From the NCBI GenBank assembly GCA_028867395.1, contig JAGWGO010000070.1, positions 1 to 7,374 on the forward strand: 7,374 nucleotides of DNA. Direction: 5' to 3'. Within the stretch, counting starts at the first letter, position 1. Every line of letters begins with the position of its first letter. This document shows, piece by piece, positions 1 to 6,252 of this stretch. The translations under genes were made by a program, and so were the position numbers. This stretch comes from Nitrososphaerota archaeon. GTDB taxonomy: Archaea > Thermoproteota > Nitrososphaeria > Nitrososphaerales > Nitrosopumilaceae. Under the pieces are notes generated by a model, which was given only the letters and a program-made list of their open reading frames with translations, was not told the origin of the DNA and did not search any database.

Positions 1-492
1 GTTGTCAAGGCTGCAAAAATGGCAATAGAGGCAGGAAACGTCAATCTTGTGCTTCCATGGATCAAAAAAGAGTCTGATCTGGAACTGGAAAACGCCTTCA
101 AAAAAACACTTCAGATAAGAAAACTTGGCGATGATTCTGCAGAGTTTGCCGATCATTGGTTCTACGAAACAGTAGTGCGTCTTCATAGAGAAGGGGAAGG
201 GGCTGCCTATACTGGGCTAAAACCTGCTGGCCTTGATACAGGCCCAGTCATTCCAATTGCAGAAAAAGCTATAGAATCAGGAGACGCAAGAGAAGTAACC
301 AACTTTCTTTCAAATTTGGTTGTAGAAGAAATTCAAAAAAAATTCAGCAATGCAATGTCTAAAAAGAATTACGATATAAACAACGTCGAGGCTGCAAGAG
401 AATATGTACAAGGAATGCTCGGGTTCTTGTTATTCTCGCATCACTTGTACAAGTACATAAAGACAAGTGGCGAAGGCAAAAAATTAGGATGA
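1..492 (+). CDS. DUF6448 family protein, C-terminal part
   Basis: The frame is open from base 1 (VVKAAK before the first Met at base 19), so the true start lies left of the window. The visible 163 residues match what I remember of the DUF6448 family: the segment PVVKAAK-MAIEAGNVNLVLPW, then KKTLQIRKLG, the run VRLHREGEGAAYTGLKPAG and a helical end. The usual N-terminal portion (often a signal peptide and an HCD motif) would be upstream and cannot be checked. The family has no established biochemical role that I know of. The protein looks largely helical and I see no membrane segment in the visible part. The gene ends at a TGA at 490-492, 57 bases before tfb on the same strand. A TATA-like box in that gap suggests tfb is transcribed separately. 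Family assignment is from recalled sequence similarity, not a search. Confidence 0.8.
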   Translation, partial: VVKAAKMAIEAGNVNLVLPWIKKESDLELENAFKKTLQIRKLGDDSAEFADHWFYETVVRLHREGEGAAYTGLKPAGLDTGPVIPIAEKAIESGDAREVTNFLSNLVVEEIQKKFSNAMSKKNYDINNVEAAREYVQGMLGFLLFSHHLYKYIKTSGEGKKLG

Positions 493-505
493 CCTAAATT
501 GTCAG

Positions 506-516
506 TGTTTAAATAA
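506..516 (+). promoter_or_regulatory. TATA-like box of tfb
   Basis: The string tgtttaaataa holds a good archaeal TATA box (tttaaata, 508-515). A transcript starting about 25 bases downstream would begin near 535-540 and give a leader of only 10-15 bases before the ATG at 550. No Shine-Dalgarno-like purine run precedes that ATG, which fits short-leader or leaderless translation. Confidence 0.5.
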
Positions 517-549
517 GAAAAACGACCTATTATTATCCTGATTTCTAAC

Positions 550-1467
550 ATGCAGTCCTCACAGGATATTGATAAATGTCTAAATGAAAAGTGCAAAGGC
601 TCAGTTGTAACTGATGAGCATACTGGCGAGATTTTGTGTTCCAGATGTGGCTTGGTACTAGTTGAAAAAACCCCGGTCTCTGGGCCAGAACAACAGACAT
701 TCACGAGCGAAGAATATTTTGCAAAGTCTAGGACTGGTGGTAAGACAACACTTGCACTAAACGACATGGGATTATCAACAATTATCGGTAAGACAAATAG
801 AGATGCTTCGGGACAGTCACTATCTGGTGGAATGAGACAAACATTTGACAGGTTAAGAATGTGGGATAATCGCAGTAAATCTGGAAACTCTGAAGCAAGA
901 ATGAGAACTGCATTTACTCTACTCAACACCGTAAGAACAAAACTTGGCTTGTCAGATCCGATAATTGAGGAAGCAGCTTACATATACCGAAAGGCAAAGA
1001 CTAGAAAAATTAGGGGACAGAGAATTGATTGTCTGACATTAGCTTCACTATATCTGTCTTGTAGACAATCCAGTACGCCAAGAACCATACCCGACATTGC
1101 GTCAGCTGGTAACATAAGCATAAAGGATCTTTCAAGACACGTTAGACTGTTGATTGAGGATCTTGATTTGAAAATAGAGTCTTACGATTCTTCATTTTTT
1201 ATCAATAGAATAGCCAGTACTCTAGGTATCTCTGAAAAGAGTAGGAGGGATGTATTGGTGATTCTAACAAAGACCAAGGAAAGCGGTTATGCAGATGGGA
1301 AAAACCCGATAGCATTGGCTGCCGCTGCGCTTTACATATCATCTGTAAACAATGGAGAAAGATTTACTCAGAAACAAATTGCAGAGGCTGCGGGAATAAG
1401 TACAGTGACTTTAAGAATGAGATCTGAATCACTTACAAAAACTTTCCACCTGCGAGATATTCTATGA
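550..1467 (+). CDS. tfb: Transcription initiation factor B (TFB, TFIIB homologue)
   Basis: TFB bridges TBP bound at the TATA box and RNA polymerase during archaeal transcription initiation. The 305 residues show the full family layout: an N-terminal zinc ribbon with cysteines 10, 15, 30 and 33 and the motif CSRCGLVL; the B-reader/linker region around residues 60-100, with the well-conserved GLSTII at 74-79; then two cyclin-like repeats at roughly 115-205 and 213-300. Recognisable cyclin-repeat signatures are EEAAYIYRKA (140-149), ASLYLSCRQ (165-173) and ALYISSVN (260-267), with the helix-turn-helix-like QKQIAEAAGISTVTLR near the end. Length is normal for the family. The first cysteine pair is spaced C-X4-C rather than the common C-X2-C. 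Thaumarchaeal genomes usually carry several tfb copies, so this may be one paralogue rather than the housekeeping factor. The start is the first ATG after the TATA box. Confidence 0.95.
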   Translation: MQSSQDIDKCLNEKCKGSVVTDEHTGEILCSRCGLVLVEKTPVSGPEQQTFTSEEYFAKSRTGGKTTLALNDMGLSTIIGKTNRDASGQSLSGGMRQTFDRLRMWDNRSKSGNSEARMRTAFTLLNTVRTKLGLSDPIIEEAAYIYRKAKTRKIRGQRIDCLTLASLYLSCRQSSTPRTIPDIASAGNISIKDLSRHVRLLIEDLDLKIESYDSSFFINRIASTLGISEKSRRDVLVILTKTKESGYADGKNPIALAAAALYISSVNNGERFTQKQIAEAAGISTVTLRMRSESLTKTFHLRDIL

Positions 1468-1492
1468 TGAACTAGATCATCATAGATTTTTT
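1461..1492 (+). terminator. Hairpin plus T-tract at the end of tfb
   Basis: The arms tctatgatga (1461-1470) and tcatcataga (1477-1486) are a perfect 10-bp inverted repeat with a 6-base loop, directly followed by six T (1487-1492). The tfb stop codon TGA (1465-1467) sits inside the left arm. The layout is like an intrinsic terminator. In archaea the T-tract is the main signal and the hairpin may be secondary. Confidence 0.6.
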
Positions 1493-1796
1493 GTTTCGAA
1501 TCCTGTAGTATTGGAAAAAAGGAAATCACTAACCATGTTCCAGAAATTCTTTATACTACTAATATGTAATGTATTACAGAACTACATTTAGGACATTTTT
1601 GTTTTCGATCCCCCCGGGCCCGCTTCCGCTCTGGATCTGAGTCATTTCTCACTGTGGGTTAGGGAACTACAGAGCCCACTAATTTTCATTAGTAAGAAAG
1701 TATTATTATGAATCTTATAGGGGACTCGAATCTAAAATGAGATTGCAAATTAATTAGTTTGAATCCTTTAAGAGCCATTTCTCAATAAGTAAGAAG
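1493..1796. other. Intergenic stretch with hairpins, possible non-coding RNA
   Basis: I see no gene in these 304 bases, but there is structure. A TATA-like box (ctttatac, 1549-1556) could drive a transcript starting near 1580. Next to it is the near-palindrome tgtaatgtattaca (1565-1578). Further on come gatcc/ggatc arms (1607-1611 with 1633-1637), a stem gtgggtt/agcccac (1654-1660 with 1673-1679, one G-U pair) and a perfect 6-bp hairpin actaat-tttc-attagt (1678-1693). Together they could be a small structured RNA, but no known RNA family was recognised and the case rests on hand-found pairing only. The end of the stretch (about 1767-1773, tttaaga) may hold the promoter of the next gene. Confidence 0.25.
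1604..1624 (+). other. GC-rich island resembling a tRNA 3' end
   Basis: In AT-rich surroundings there is a sudden run beginning ttcgatccccccgggcccg. It resembles a tRNA T-loop and T-stem 3' half followed by an acceptor-stem 3' half. The C count is one short of a proper T-stem plus acceptor stem starting with C, and no D-arm or anticodon arm lies upstream, so this is not a working tRNA. It could be a leftover attachment site from an element that integrated into a tRNA gene, or chance. Confidence 0.2.
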
Positions 1797-2360
1797 GTGT
1801 GGTTCAAGGACTTGCAAAAAATAATTATCTCGTCATCATTGATTTTTGTTGCTTGTTTCCTGGCAGGCTCACCAGCTTTTGCGCAAGGGATAGAGCTTAC
1901 AAATATTCAGACCAGTCCGTCACAAGTTCATGTTGGCGATTCTTTTAGAATTAATGCTACAATAGTAAACAATTCTCCTGATACAATCAATTTTAATGGC
2001 GGTTGTCAGTCTCCACTTTCTGCAACCTTTGACAAGAACGTGGCTGTAGGTCAAGCAATGGGTTGTTTTGCAATATTCAATGCCGAGCTCAAGTCAGGAC
2101 AGAATACCACGGTAGTTGGACCAGCATCAGCCAATTCGTATACTGCAACCTCGTCTGGCATTACAAATGCAAATGTAACATTTGCATATTATACCGCAAA
2201 TAAAACAGAAAATACAATTTCAACAATCTTCATCTTTGACATATCAGAAAGAACACCTATTCCAGAATTTCCATTAGGATCAGTTCTAATAATTACCATT
2301 GTTGTCATTTTTGGAATAGTTTTTACAAAGTCCAAAAAATTACCACACCTTTCCTTTTAG
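1797..2360 (+). CDS. Secreted, C-terminally membrane-anchored protein (PEF-CTERM-like)
   Basis: The 187 residues have the plan of an archaeal surface protein. Residues 1-30 form a signal peptide (KK/hydrophobic core/SPAFAQ, probable cleavage after A29 or Q30). Residues 31-153 are a beta-rich extracellular part opening with a phrase typical of CARDB- or Ig-like domains (SPSQVHVGDSFRINATIVNN). It holds several N-X-S/T sites (N53, N58, N103, N126, N135) and two cysteines (70, 90) that could pair. A C-terminal PIPEFPLG motif (154-161) is followed by one hydrophobic helix and the basic tail KSKK. That tripartite end resembles PEF-CTERM sorting signals, but it could simply be a membrane anchor. The start is GTG: no ATG, GTG or TTG lies between the in-frame stop at 1755 and 1797. 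The function is unknown; a surface or adhesion role would be a guess. Confidence 0.8.
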   Translation: MWFKDLQKIIISSSLIFVACFLAGSPAFAQGIELTNIQTSPSQVHVGDSFRINATIVNNSPDTINFNGGCQSPLSATFDKNVAVGQAMGCFAIFNAELKSGQNTTVVGPASANSYTATSSGITNANVTFAYYTANKTENTISTIFIFDISERTPIPEFPLGSVLIITIVVIFGIVFTKSKKLPHLSF

Positions 2361-2410
2361 ATTCAGAAATCCAATATGACTGTAAGGGAGGATCTCATGC
2401 ATTAGAAATT

Positions 2411-2480
2411 ACGCTCAGGGCTGCACTCCACCATGTAGGATGGAAGCGGATGGTACTGTGAGTCAGCTTGGGCGGAACAT
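2411..2480 (+). other. Compact hairpin-rich segment, possible structured RNA
   Basis: This GC-richer segment lies between two genes and no good frame covers it. Outer arms gctg-c-act (2420-2427) and agt-cagc (2461-2467) pair over seven base pairs with one bulged C. Inside, tccacc (2427-2432) pairs with ggatgga (2438-2444) with a bulged A and a 5-base loop; base 2427 can belong to only one of the two stems. An alternative inner pairing is accat (2430-2434) with atggt (2449-2453). I match it to no known RNA family, and the pairing was found by eye. Confidence 0.25.
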
Positions 2481-2542
2481 CTTTTGATCACACATGGACA
2501 AATTAGAACACTGATTATCAGGTTTGATATTTATGGTACGGT

Positions 2543-2552
2543 TGTATATATC
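2543..2552 (+). promoter_or_regulatory. TATA box of the small membrane protein gene
   Basis: The string tgtatatatc is a strong TATA-like box whose centre lies about 25 bases before the ATG at 2572, the spacing expected for a leaderless archaeal transcript. It supports the short frame that begins there. Confidence 0.45.
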
Positions 2553-2571
2553 TCCTCGACGTCTCTAAACC

Positions 2572-2751
2572 ATGGAAGTACAAACACACCGATGGTTGAG
2601 ATTAGCATCCTTAGTGATTCTTCTTGTCTTCGTAGCTTTTGTGATCGTTGTATTCCTACTTATCGGTATACATCCTGCCCTGCCCTCCTCAAGTGAATAT
2701 AATTTACCACTCTATCTAATATGTGGACAGGACATGCCTCCATTATTGTGA
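2572..2751 (+). CDS. Small single-pass membrane protein, 59 residues
   Basis: The protein starts MEVQTHRWLRLASLV and continues as one long uninterrupted hydrophobic helix (about residues 11-33, LASLVILLVFVAFVIVVFLL), then IGIHPALPSSSEYNLPLY and a short tail with one cysteine (51). Two arginines before the helix and an acid and polar residues after it predict the N-terminus inside and the C-terminal 25 residues outside. The start is an ATG with a TATA box about 25 bases upstream, so the mRNA is probably leaderless. I do not recognise a family. It reads far more protein-like than the overlapping frames on either strand. The gene stands alone, with about 210 bases before it and an unexplained stretch after it. 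Its role is unknown. Confidence 0.55.
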   Translation: MEVQTHRWLRLASLVILLVFVAFVIVVFLLIGIHPALPSSSEYNLPLYLICGQDMPPLL

Positions 2752-2901
2752 TACGTTTTGTTTTCATTCCTGAAATATTTTTTCCATGGTCCTGTACAAG
2801 ACCACAAATAGAATCAGATGAAGGCAACAGGAATAGGAATAATTGAGAAAAGAGATTCAAAATATGTTATCAGTCAATCTCTGAACTTAAAGCTGCTGTA
2901 G

Positions 2902-3129
2902 TTGTTGGAGCAAGACCTTTTTGAACTCTTGGTGTTTTATTCTCTGGTGCGTTTAAAAATTAATGCCGTCATCAGTGGAGCTAAGCTATTAGATTTTTAC
3001 CGCAGGAAACAGAATTCGTATCGCATGATGGTAAATTTTCACGGCAAGAGGTACGTGAGTGAGGAAGCGATAATCTCCGATGAGGAGAGAATAAGCAAGT
3101 TGGAATCCGAAATAGATAGAAAGAGGTAA
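2902..3129 (+). CDS. Hypothetical short protein, doubtful
   Basis: The frame is open for 75 codons from a TTG, or 60 from a GTG at 2947; only 35 residues follow the first ATG (3025). The N-terminal half is moderately hydrophobic, while the C-terminal half (MVNFHGKRYVSEEAIISDE and the KLESEIDRK helix) is charged and looks more like real protein. A TATA-like run (gtttaaaaat, 2951-2960) lies inside the longest version, arguing that any real gene starts further downstream, but no clear start sits at the right distance. It ends 25 bases before the next frame. No family is recognised. It may be the tail of a broken gene in the surrounding debris. Confidence 0.3.
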   Translation: MLEQDLFELLVFYSLVRLKINAVISGAKLLDFYRRKQNSYRMMVNFHGKRYVSEEAIISDEERISKLESEIDRKR

Positions 3130-3154
3130 ACACCTTAACTTCCTATTTGGTAGT

Positions 3155-3415
3155 ATGCCAGAATTGGAAATGGACAAGCGTACTACGGCATTGGTAGTCA
3201 TAGACCTGCAAAAGGGCATAGCATCTATGGGCACGCAGTTCGCGCCTTACAGTGCCGATGTGGTAATTCAAAACGCGGCTAAAATTGCGGAGGCATTTAG
3301 AAGGAGCGAGGCTATGTATGATAGGGCAGGTTCAATATCTGAAAAGCAAGGAAGAAACCTTGTAGAAAAGGCAGAAACTTTTGTCAACCAAGCAAAAGAA
3401 ATTCTGCATATGTGA
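3155..3415 (+). pseudogene. Truncated isochorismatase-like hydrolase fragment
   Basis: Residues 10-49 read as the start of a cysteine-hydrolase (isochorismatase-like) protein: TTALVVIDLQKGI with the family's catalytic aspartate at D17, then APYSADVVIQNAAKIAEAFR, the usual first loop and helix. After about residue 50 the similarity stops abruptly. The remaining 36 residues (SEAMYDRAGSISEKQG, then a helical VEKAETFVNQAKEIL) have nothing to do with the family. The catalytic lysine and nucleophilic cysteine, which would come at about residues 80-140, are absent, and the total of 86 residues is under half the usual 180-200. The two halves were probably joined by a deletion or recombination. The product, if made, cannot be an active hydrolase of this family. 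The start is the ATG giving MPELEMDKRTTAL, an ordinary N-terminus for the family. Confidence 0.6.
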
Positions 3416-3493
3416 TGGATTGAACCTGAAATTATGCCATGATTGTGACCGGGTCTAAGTTATCAACAATTTGCCAAAAGTGTTGGGAGGTAG

Positions 3494-3763
3494 TATTGGA
3501 GGTTATCTAATATCTTTAGAAAAAGCACAAAACTGGAAATCGAAATTAAAGTAGATCCAAAATTTGAAAATTTATCTCGTGGAAAATTTGTTGCCCTAAT
3601 TTGGGAAAAAAGTTATAAATCTTTTAGACAATATTCAATTATCGATTCCAAAGATGCTTTATCTTTTATGCATTTATCTTTTGTATTTGACATAAAAATT
3701 GAAAATTTTATCCGAAATGGATTTTATAGTATGAAGAGATTGACTTTTCCATTAAATGCTTAA
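3494..3763 (+). pseudogene. Open frame without a start, probable 5'-truncated gene
   Basis: Eighty-nine codons are open in one frame, from after a TAG (3491-3493) to the TAA at 3761-3763. There is no ATG, GTG or TTG until M59 (3668). The translation is protein-like: alternating KLEIEIKVDPKFENLSRGKF, then VALIWEKSYKSFRQYSIID and a C-terminal part with DIKIENFIRNGFYSMKR. The DNA is more AT-rich than the slipin gene that follows. I recognise no family. The most likely reading is the C-terminal part of a gene that lost its 5' end; a start in another frame plus a frameshift, or an unusual start codon, are alternatives. A short frame just upstream (about 3461-3556, holding KVLGGSIGGYLISLEKAQ) could be part of the same broken gene. 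Confidence 0.35.
3750..3759 (+). promoter_or_regulatory. Weak TATA-like box before the slipin-nfeD operon
   Basis: The run cattaaatgc contains ttaaat about 31-36 bases before the ATG at 3788, giving a predicted transcript start near 3780 and a leader of a few bases. It overlaps the end of the upstream broken frame. No Shine-Dalgarno sequence precedes the ATG. Confidence 0.3.
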
Positions 3764-3787
3764 TTCAAAGATAACCTAAACTAATAC

Positions 3788-4648
3788 ATGTCATTAACTA
3801 CAATTGCATTGCAGATCTCCACTGATGAAACAATAGCCGCTGCAGTTGTAGGGATTATAGTACTCATAATTCTTGCATCAGCCATTAAGGTAATTCGAGA
3901 GTATGAGAGGGTTGTCGTGTTTAGGTTGGGCAGGCTGATTGGTGCAAAAGGCCCAGGTATCGTAATTATACTTCCTGTAGTCGATAGATTTAGAAAAATC
4001 GATCTGAGGTTACTCACACTTGATATACCGAAGCAGAAGATAATAACTAAAGATAACGTAACAATTGATGTTGACGCTGTTGTCTACTTTAGAGTAAACG
4101 ATGCCAATCAGGCAGTCGTTAAGGTTCAAGACTATATTCGCGCATCCACACTCCTCGCAGAAACAACCTTGCGAGATGTTATTGGCCAGGTCGAGTTCGA
4201 TGAAGTCCTAACAAAGAGAGATGAACTAAACAAGAAACTTCAAGGTATACTAGACGATATTACGGAACCCTGGGGAATAAAAGTAAGCGCCGTATCAATA
4301 AGGGATGTTGCTATAGCAATCGAGATGCAAAGAGCAATTGCAAAACAAGCAGAGGCAGAAAGAGAGAAGAGGAGCAGAATAATTATGGCCGAGGGCGAGC
4401 TCATAGCTTCTGAAAAGATGTCCCAAGCCGCACAATTCTATAGCAAACACATGGCCGCAATGAGGCTCAGAGAATTGCAAACATGGGCAGAGATTGCAAG
4501 GGAAAAAAACATGATTGTTGTAACGGGAGGAGATTCTCAGAATCTTGGTCCAGTGCTTGGAATCATTAAACAAAAACTAGAGAGTTCTCAAAGCGATAAA
4601 AGTAGTGGTACCGCAGGTATAACTGAAGGAGACAGCGGATCTGTTTGA
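3788..4648 (+). CDS. Slipin / stomatin-like SPFH membrane protein
   Basis: Stomatin-family proteins sit on the inner face of the membrane, oligomerise and organise membrane microdomains; the archaeal members are partners and substrates of NfeD-type proteases. The 286 residues show a hydrophobic segment at about 16-35 and an SPFH/band 7 domain at about 37-190 with typical family text: EYERVVVFRLGRL (38-50), GPGIVIILPVVDRFRKIDLR (55-74), VTIDVDAVVYFRV (91-103) and the block ASTLLAETTLRDVIGQ (119-134). A charged helical/coiled-coil stretch follows (IAKQAEAEREKRSRI onward, about 184-240), then a polar Ser/Gly-rich tail. The short hydrophobic KNMIVV (240-245) lies where the Pyrococcus homologue is cut by its NfeD partner, but the core is shorter and runs into TGG. 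The stop is 9 bases before nfeD, so the two form an operon. Length is normal. Confidence 0.93.
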   Translation: MSLTTIALQISTDETIAAAVVGIIVLIILASAIKVIREYERVVVFRLGRLIGAKGPGIVIILPVVDRFRKIDLRLLTLDIPKQKIITKDNVTIDVDAVVYFRVNDANQAVVKVQDYIRASTLLAETTLRDVIGQVEFDEVLTKRDELNKKLQGILDDITEPWGIKVSAVSIRDVAIAIEMQRAIAKQAEAEREKRSRIIMAEGELIASEKMSQAAQFYSKHMAAMRLRELQTWAEIAREKNMIVVTGGDSQNLGPVLGIIKQKLESSQSDKSSGTAGITEGDSGSV

Positions 4649-4655
4649 AGAAGGA
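4648..4655 (+). promoter_or_regulatory. Ribosome binding site between slipin and nfeD
   Basis: The purine run aagaagga overlaps the last base of the slipin stop codon. It is only 2 bases from the ATG at 4658, rather close, while the in-frame ATG at 4676 has its own purine run (gaagaaagaga, 4661-4671). The sequence therefore does not decide cleanly between the two starts. Confidence 0.4.
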
Positions 4656-4657
4656 AA

Positions 4658-6001
4658 ATGGAAGAAAGAGATCAAATGCGATTTTTGCTTGTCTTGTTAC
4701 TGGCGATTTTATTTCCGATAGTCGCTGTGTCGGCATCTGAAGAAAAGAAGGTATTGTGGGTTGAACTCAGTGAACCTATTACTCCTGGTTCTGCCGAAAA
4801 AGTTTCAGCCGCAGTTCAGGAGGCATCATCTCAAAAATATAATGCGATTCTTATTACCTTGGATACACTTGGCGGTTCCGCAGATTCCACCTTCAAGATA
4901 ATAGATTCTATTCAATCATCCAGTGTGCCTGTAATAGGTTATGTATATCCTCTAGGAAGACATGCTTGGTCTGCTGGCACCATAATACTTGAGGCATCTG
5001 ACCTTGCAGCAATGGCGCCCTATACCGTTATTGGTTCGTCACAACCAGTTATTGGTACCGAGCCAACAAATGAATCAAAGATTGTAAATGCCATTGTAGG
5101 AAAACTTGACTCACTTTCTGAGCTGCACGGCAGAAACTCTACAGAAGTTGAAAGGTTTGTAACCCATAACGATAATCTGACGCCTGATCTTGCTCTAAAA
5201 GATCATGTAATTGAGATCATTGCAGATAGTCCTAATGATCTCATGTCAAAGGCTAATGGAATGAAGGTCAGAACACTACATGGCGAGATTGTTCTGGACA
5301 CGGGAAATGCCACTATAGTAAAGTACGAACCTACTGTGAGGGCATCTCTGCTTGCGATACTATCAGATCCAATAGTATCTACTATGTTTTTATCAATTGG
5401 GATCTTGGCAATAATTCTAGGACTAAGCCATCCTGGGTTCGGTGCGGAAGTATTTGGTGGCGTACTTTTATTGCTGGGGTTGGTTGGACAGGGATTTGAT
5501 GTCAACTGGGCCGCCTTGGTACTTATGGGCATAGGAGCGGGGCTTCTTGTGTTTGAGCTGCATGTTCATGGATTTGGAATAGTAGGAGTAGGCGGAGTGA
5601 TAATCTTGGCGATTGGTATGTCTCTGCTTGTTGCCCAACCAGTACAACCAATGCTGGTTCCGACAAGCTACGCAACAGATACTATTGTGACACTCTCATT
5701 GATGCTAATTCCATTTGTAGCATTGTTTGGATTTCTAATGTTCAAGGCTTACAAGGCTACAAGAATGAAAAAGACATTTACAAAGTATCCAGTGGGTAAA
5801 GGCAGGGCCATAGACGACATATCACCTGAAAAAAAAGGCTATGTTTGGGTAGCTGGAGAATATTGGCGAGCCAAGAGTTCAACGTACATAAAATCTGGCA
5901 CTGCAGTAAAAATTATCGGATCCCAAGATGGAGTTTTATCAGTGGAACCTGTCGCTGAAGAAAATGACAATAAAGACTTTCAAGATCAGAAAAAAATTTA
6001 A
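4658..6001 (+). CDS. nfeD: NfeD protein with membrane-bound ClpP-class serine protease domain
   Basis: Long NfeD proteins cut membrane-associated substrates, notably the C-terminal hydrophobic part of their slipin partner. The layout is complete: a signal peptide at about 8-26; a protease domain at about 31-225 with ITLDTLGGSADSTFKIIDSI (oxyanion-side glycines), the catalytic Ser105 in RHAWSAGTI and the probable general base Lys141 in NESKIVNAI, matching Ser97 and Lys138 of the Pyrococcus enzyme PH1510 as I recall it; SELHGRNSTEVERFV and LTPDLALKDHVIEIIA are also conserved. About five hydrophobic helices follow (roughly 236-257, 262-280, 283-300, 304-326, 341-363), then a C-terminal NfeD OB fold at about 374-433 (VGKGRAIDDISPEKKGYVWV, GEYWRAKS, GTAVKII). 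The catalytic domain should lie outside and the OB fold inside the cell. An alternative start at M7 (4676) begins directly with the signal peptide and may be the true one. The gene is intact. Confidence 0.93.
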   Translation: MEERDQMRFLLVLLLAILFPIVAVSASEEKKVLWVELSEPITPGSAEKVSAAVQEASSQKYNAILITLDTLGGSADSTFKIIDSIQSSSVPVIGYVYPLGRHAWSAGTIILEASDLAAMAPYTVIGSSQPVIGTEPTNESKIVNAIVGKLDSLSELHGRNSTEVERFVTHNDNLTPDLALKDHVIEIIADSPNDLMSKANGMKVRTLHGEIVLDTGNATIVKYEPTVRASLLAILSDPIVSTMFLSIGILAIILGLSHPGFGAEVFGGVLLLLGLVGQGFDVNWAALVLMGIGAGLLVFELHVHGFGIVGVGGVIILAIGMSLLVAQPVQPMLVPTSYATDTIVTLSLMLIPFVALFGFLMFKAYKATRMKKTFTKYPVGKGRAIDDISPEKKGYVWVAGEYWRAKSSTYIKSGTAVKIIGSQDGVLSVEPVAEENDNKDFQDQKKI

Positions 6002-6252
6002 TGAAAATACAACTAAGAGCCTATCCTAAAATCTATCAAAACACGATAATTTTCAGGTAAGGCAGATACGTCCAGTGGGCAAACAGTTCAAAGGAGAAAA
6101 AGTTCCACATCTGAACCCCAAACGACCCCCGAACAACCAAAAACAAAATCTACTATACATCGTACGCTACCTGCTGGTTTCAAACCAATTTCTGACAAAT
6201 AAAATTATTTTTGGTGAGGGTCGAAATCGATAGGGACTAGGTAGGATATGTC

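Noticed and set aside
441..929. 162-codon minus-strand frame across the tfb start
   Set aside because: It lies opposite a clear TFB zinc ribbon and B-reader, and its translation has no family features; it is a shadow of tfb.
2484..2696. 70-codon plus-strand frame
   Set aside because: It overlaps the better supported 59-residue membrane protein in another frame, and its Ser/Thr/Cys-rich text looks like a shifted reading of hydrophobic codons.
2660..2860. 66-codon minus-strand frame
   Set aside because: It overlaps the 59-residue gene end, has no promoter that I can see and no recognisable domain.
2989..3234. 81-codon minus-strand frame
   Set aside because: It lies opposite the clear isochorismatase-like start at 3155 and shows no domain.
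3781..4573. Two minus-strand frames within the slipin gene (3781-4017 and 4295-4573)
   Set aside because: The plus strand there encodes an unmistakable SPFH protein; these are shadows.
5203..5532. 109-codon minus-strand frame within nfeD
   Set aside because: It is antisense to the protease and membrane domain of NfeD, with low-complexity Ser/Pro/Asn text.
6015..6030. IS5-like terminal sequence (agagcctatcctaaaa)
   Set aside because: No matching inverted copy and no transposase reading were found in the window; the likeness is only general.
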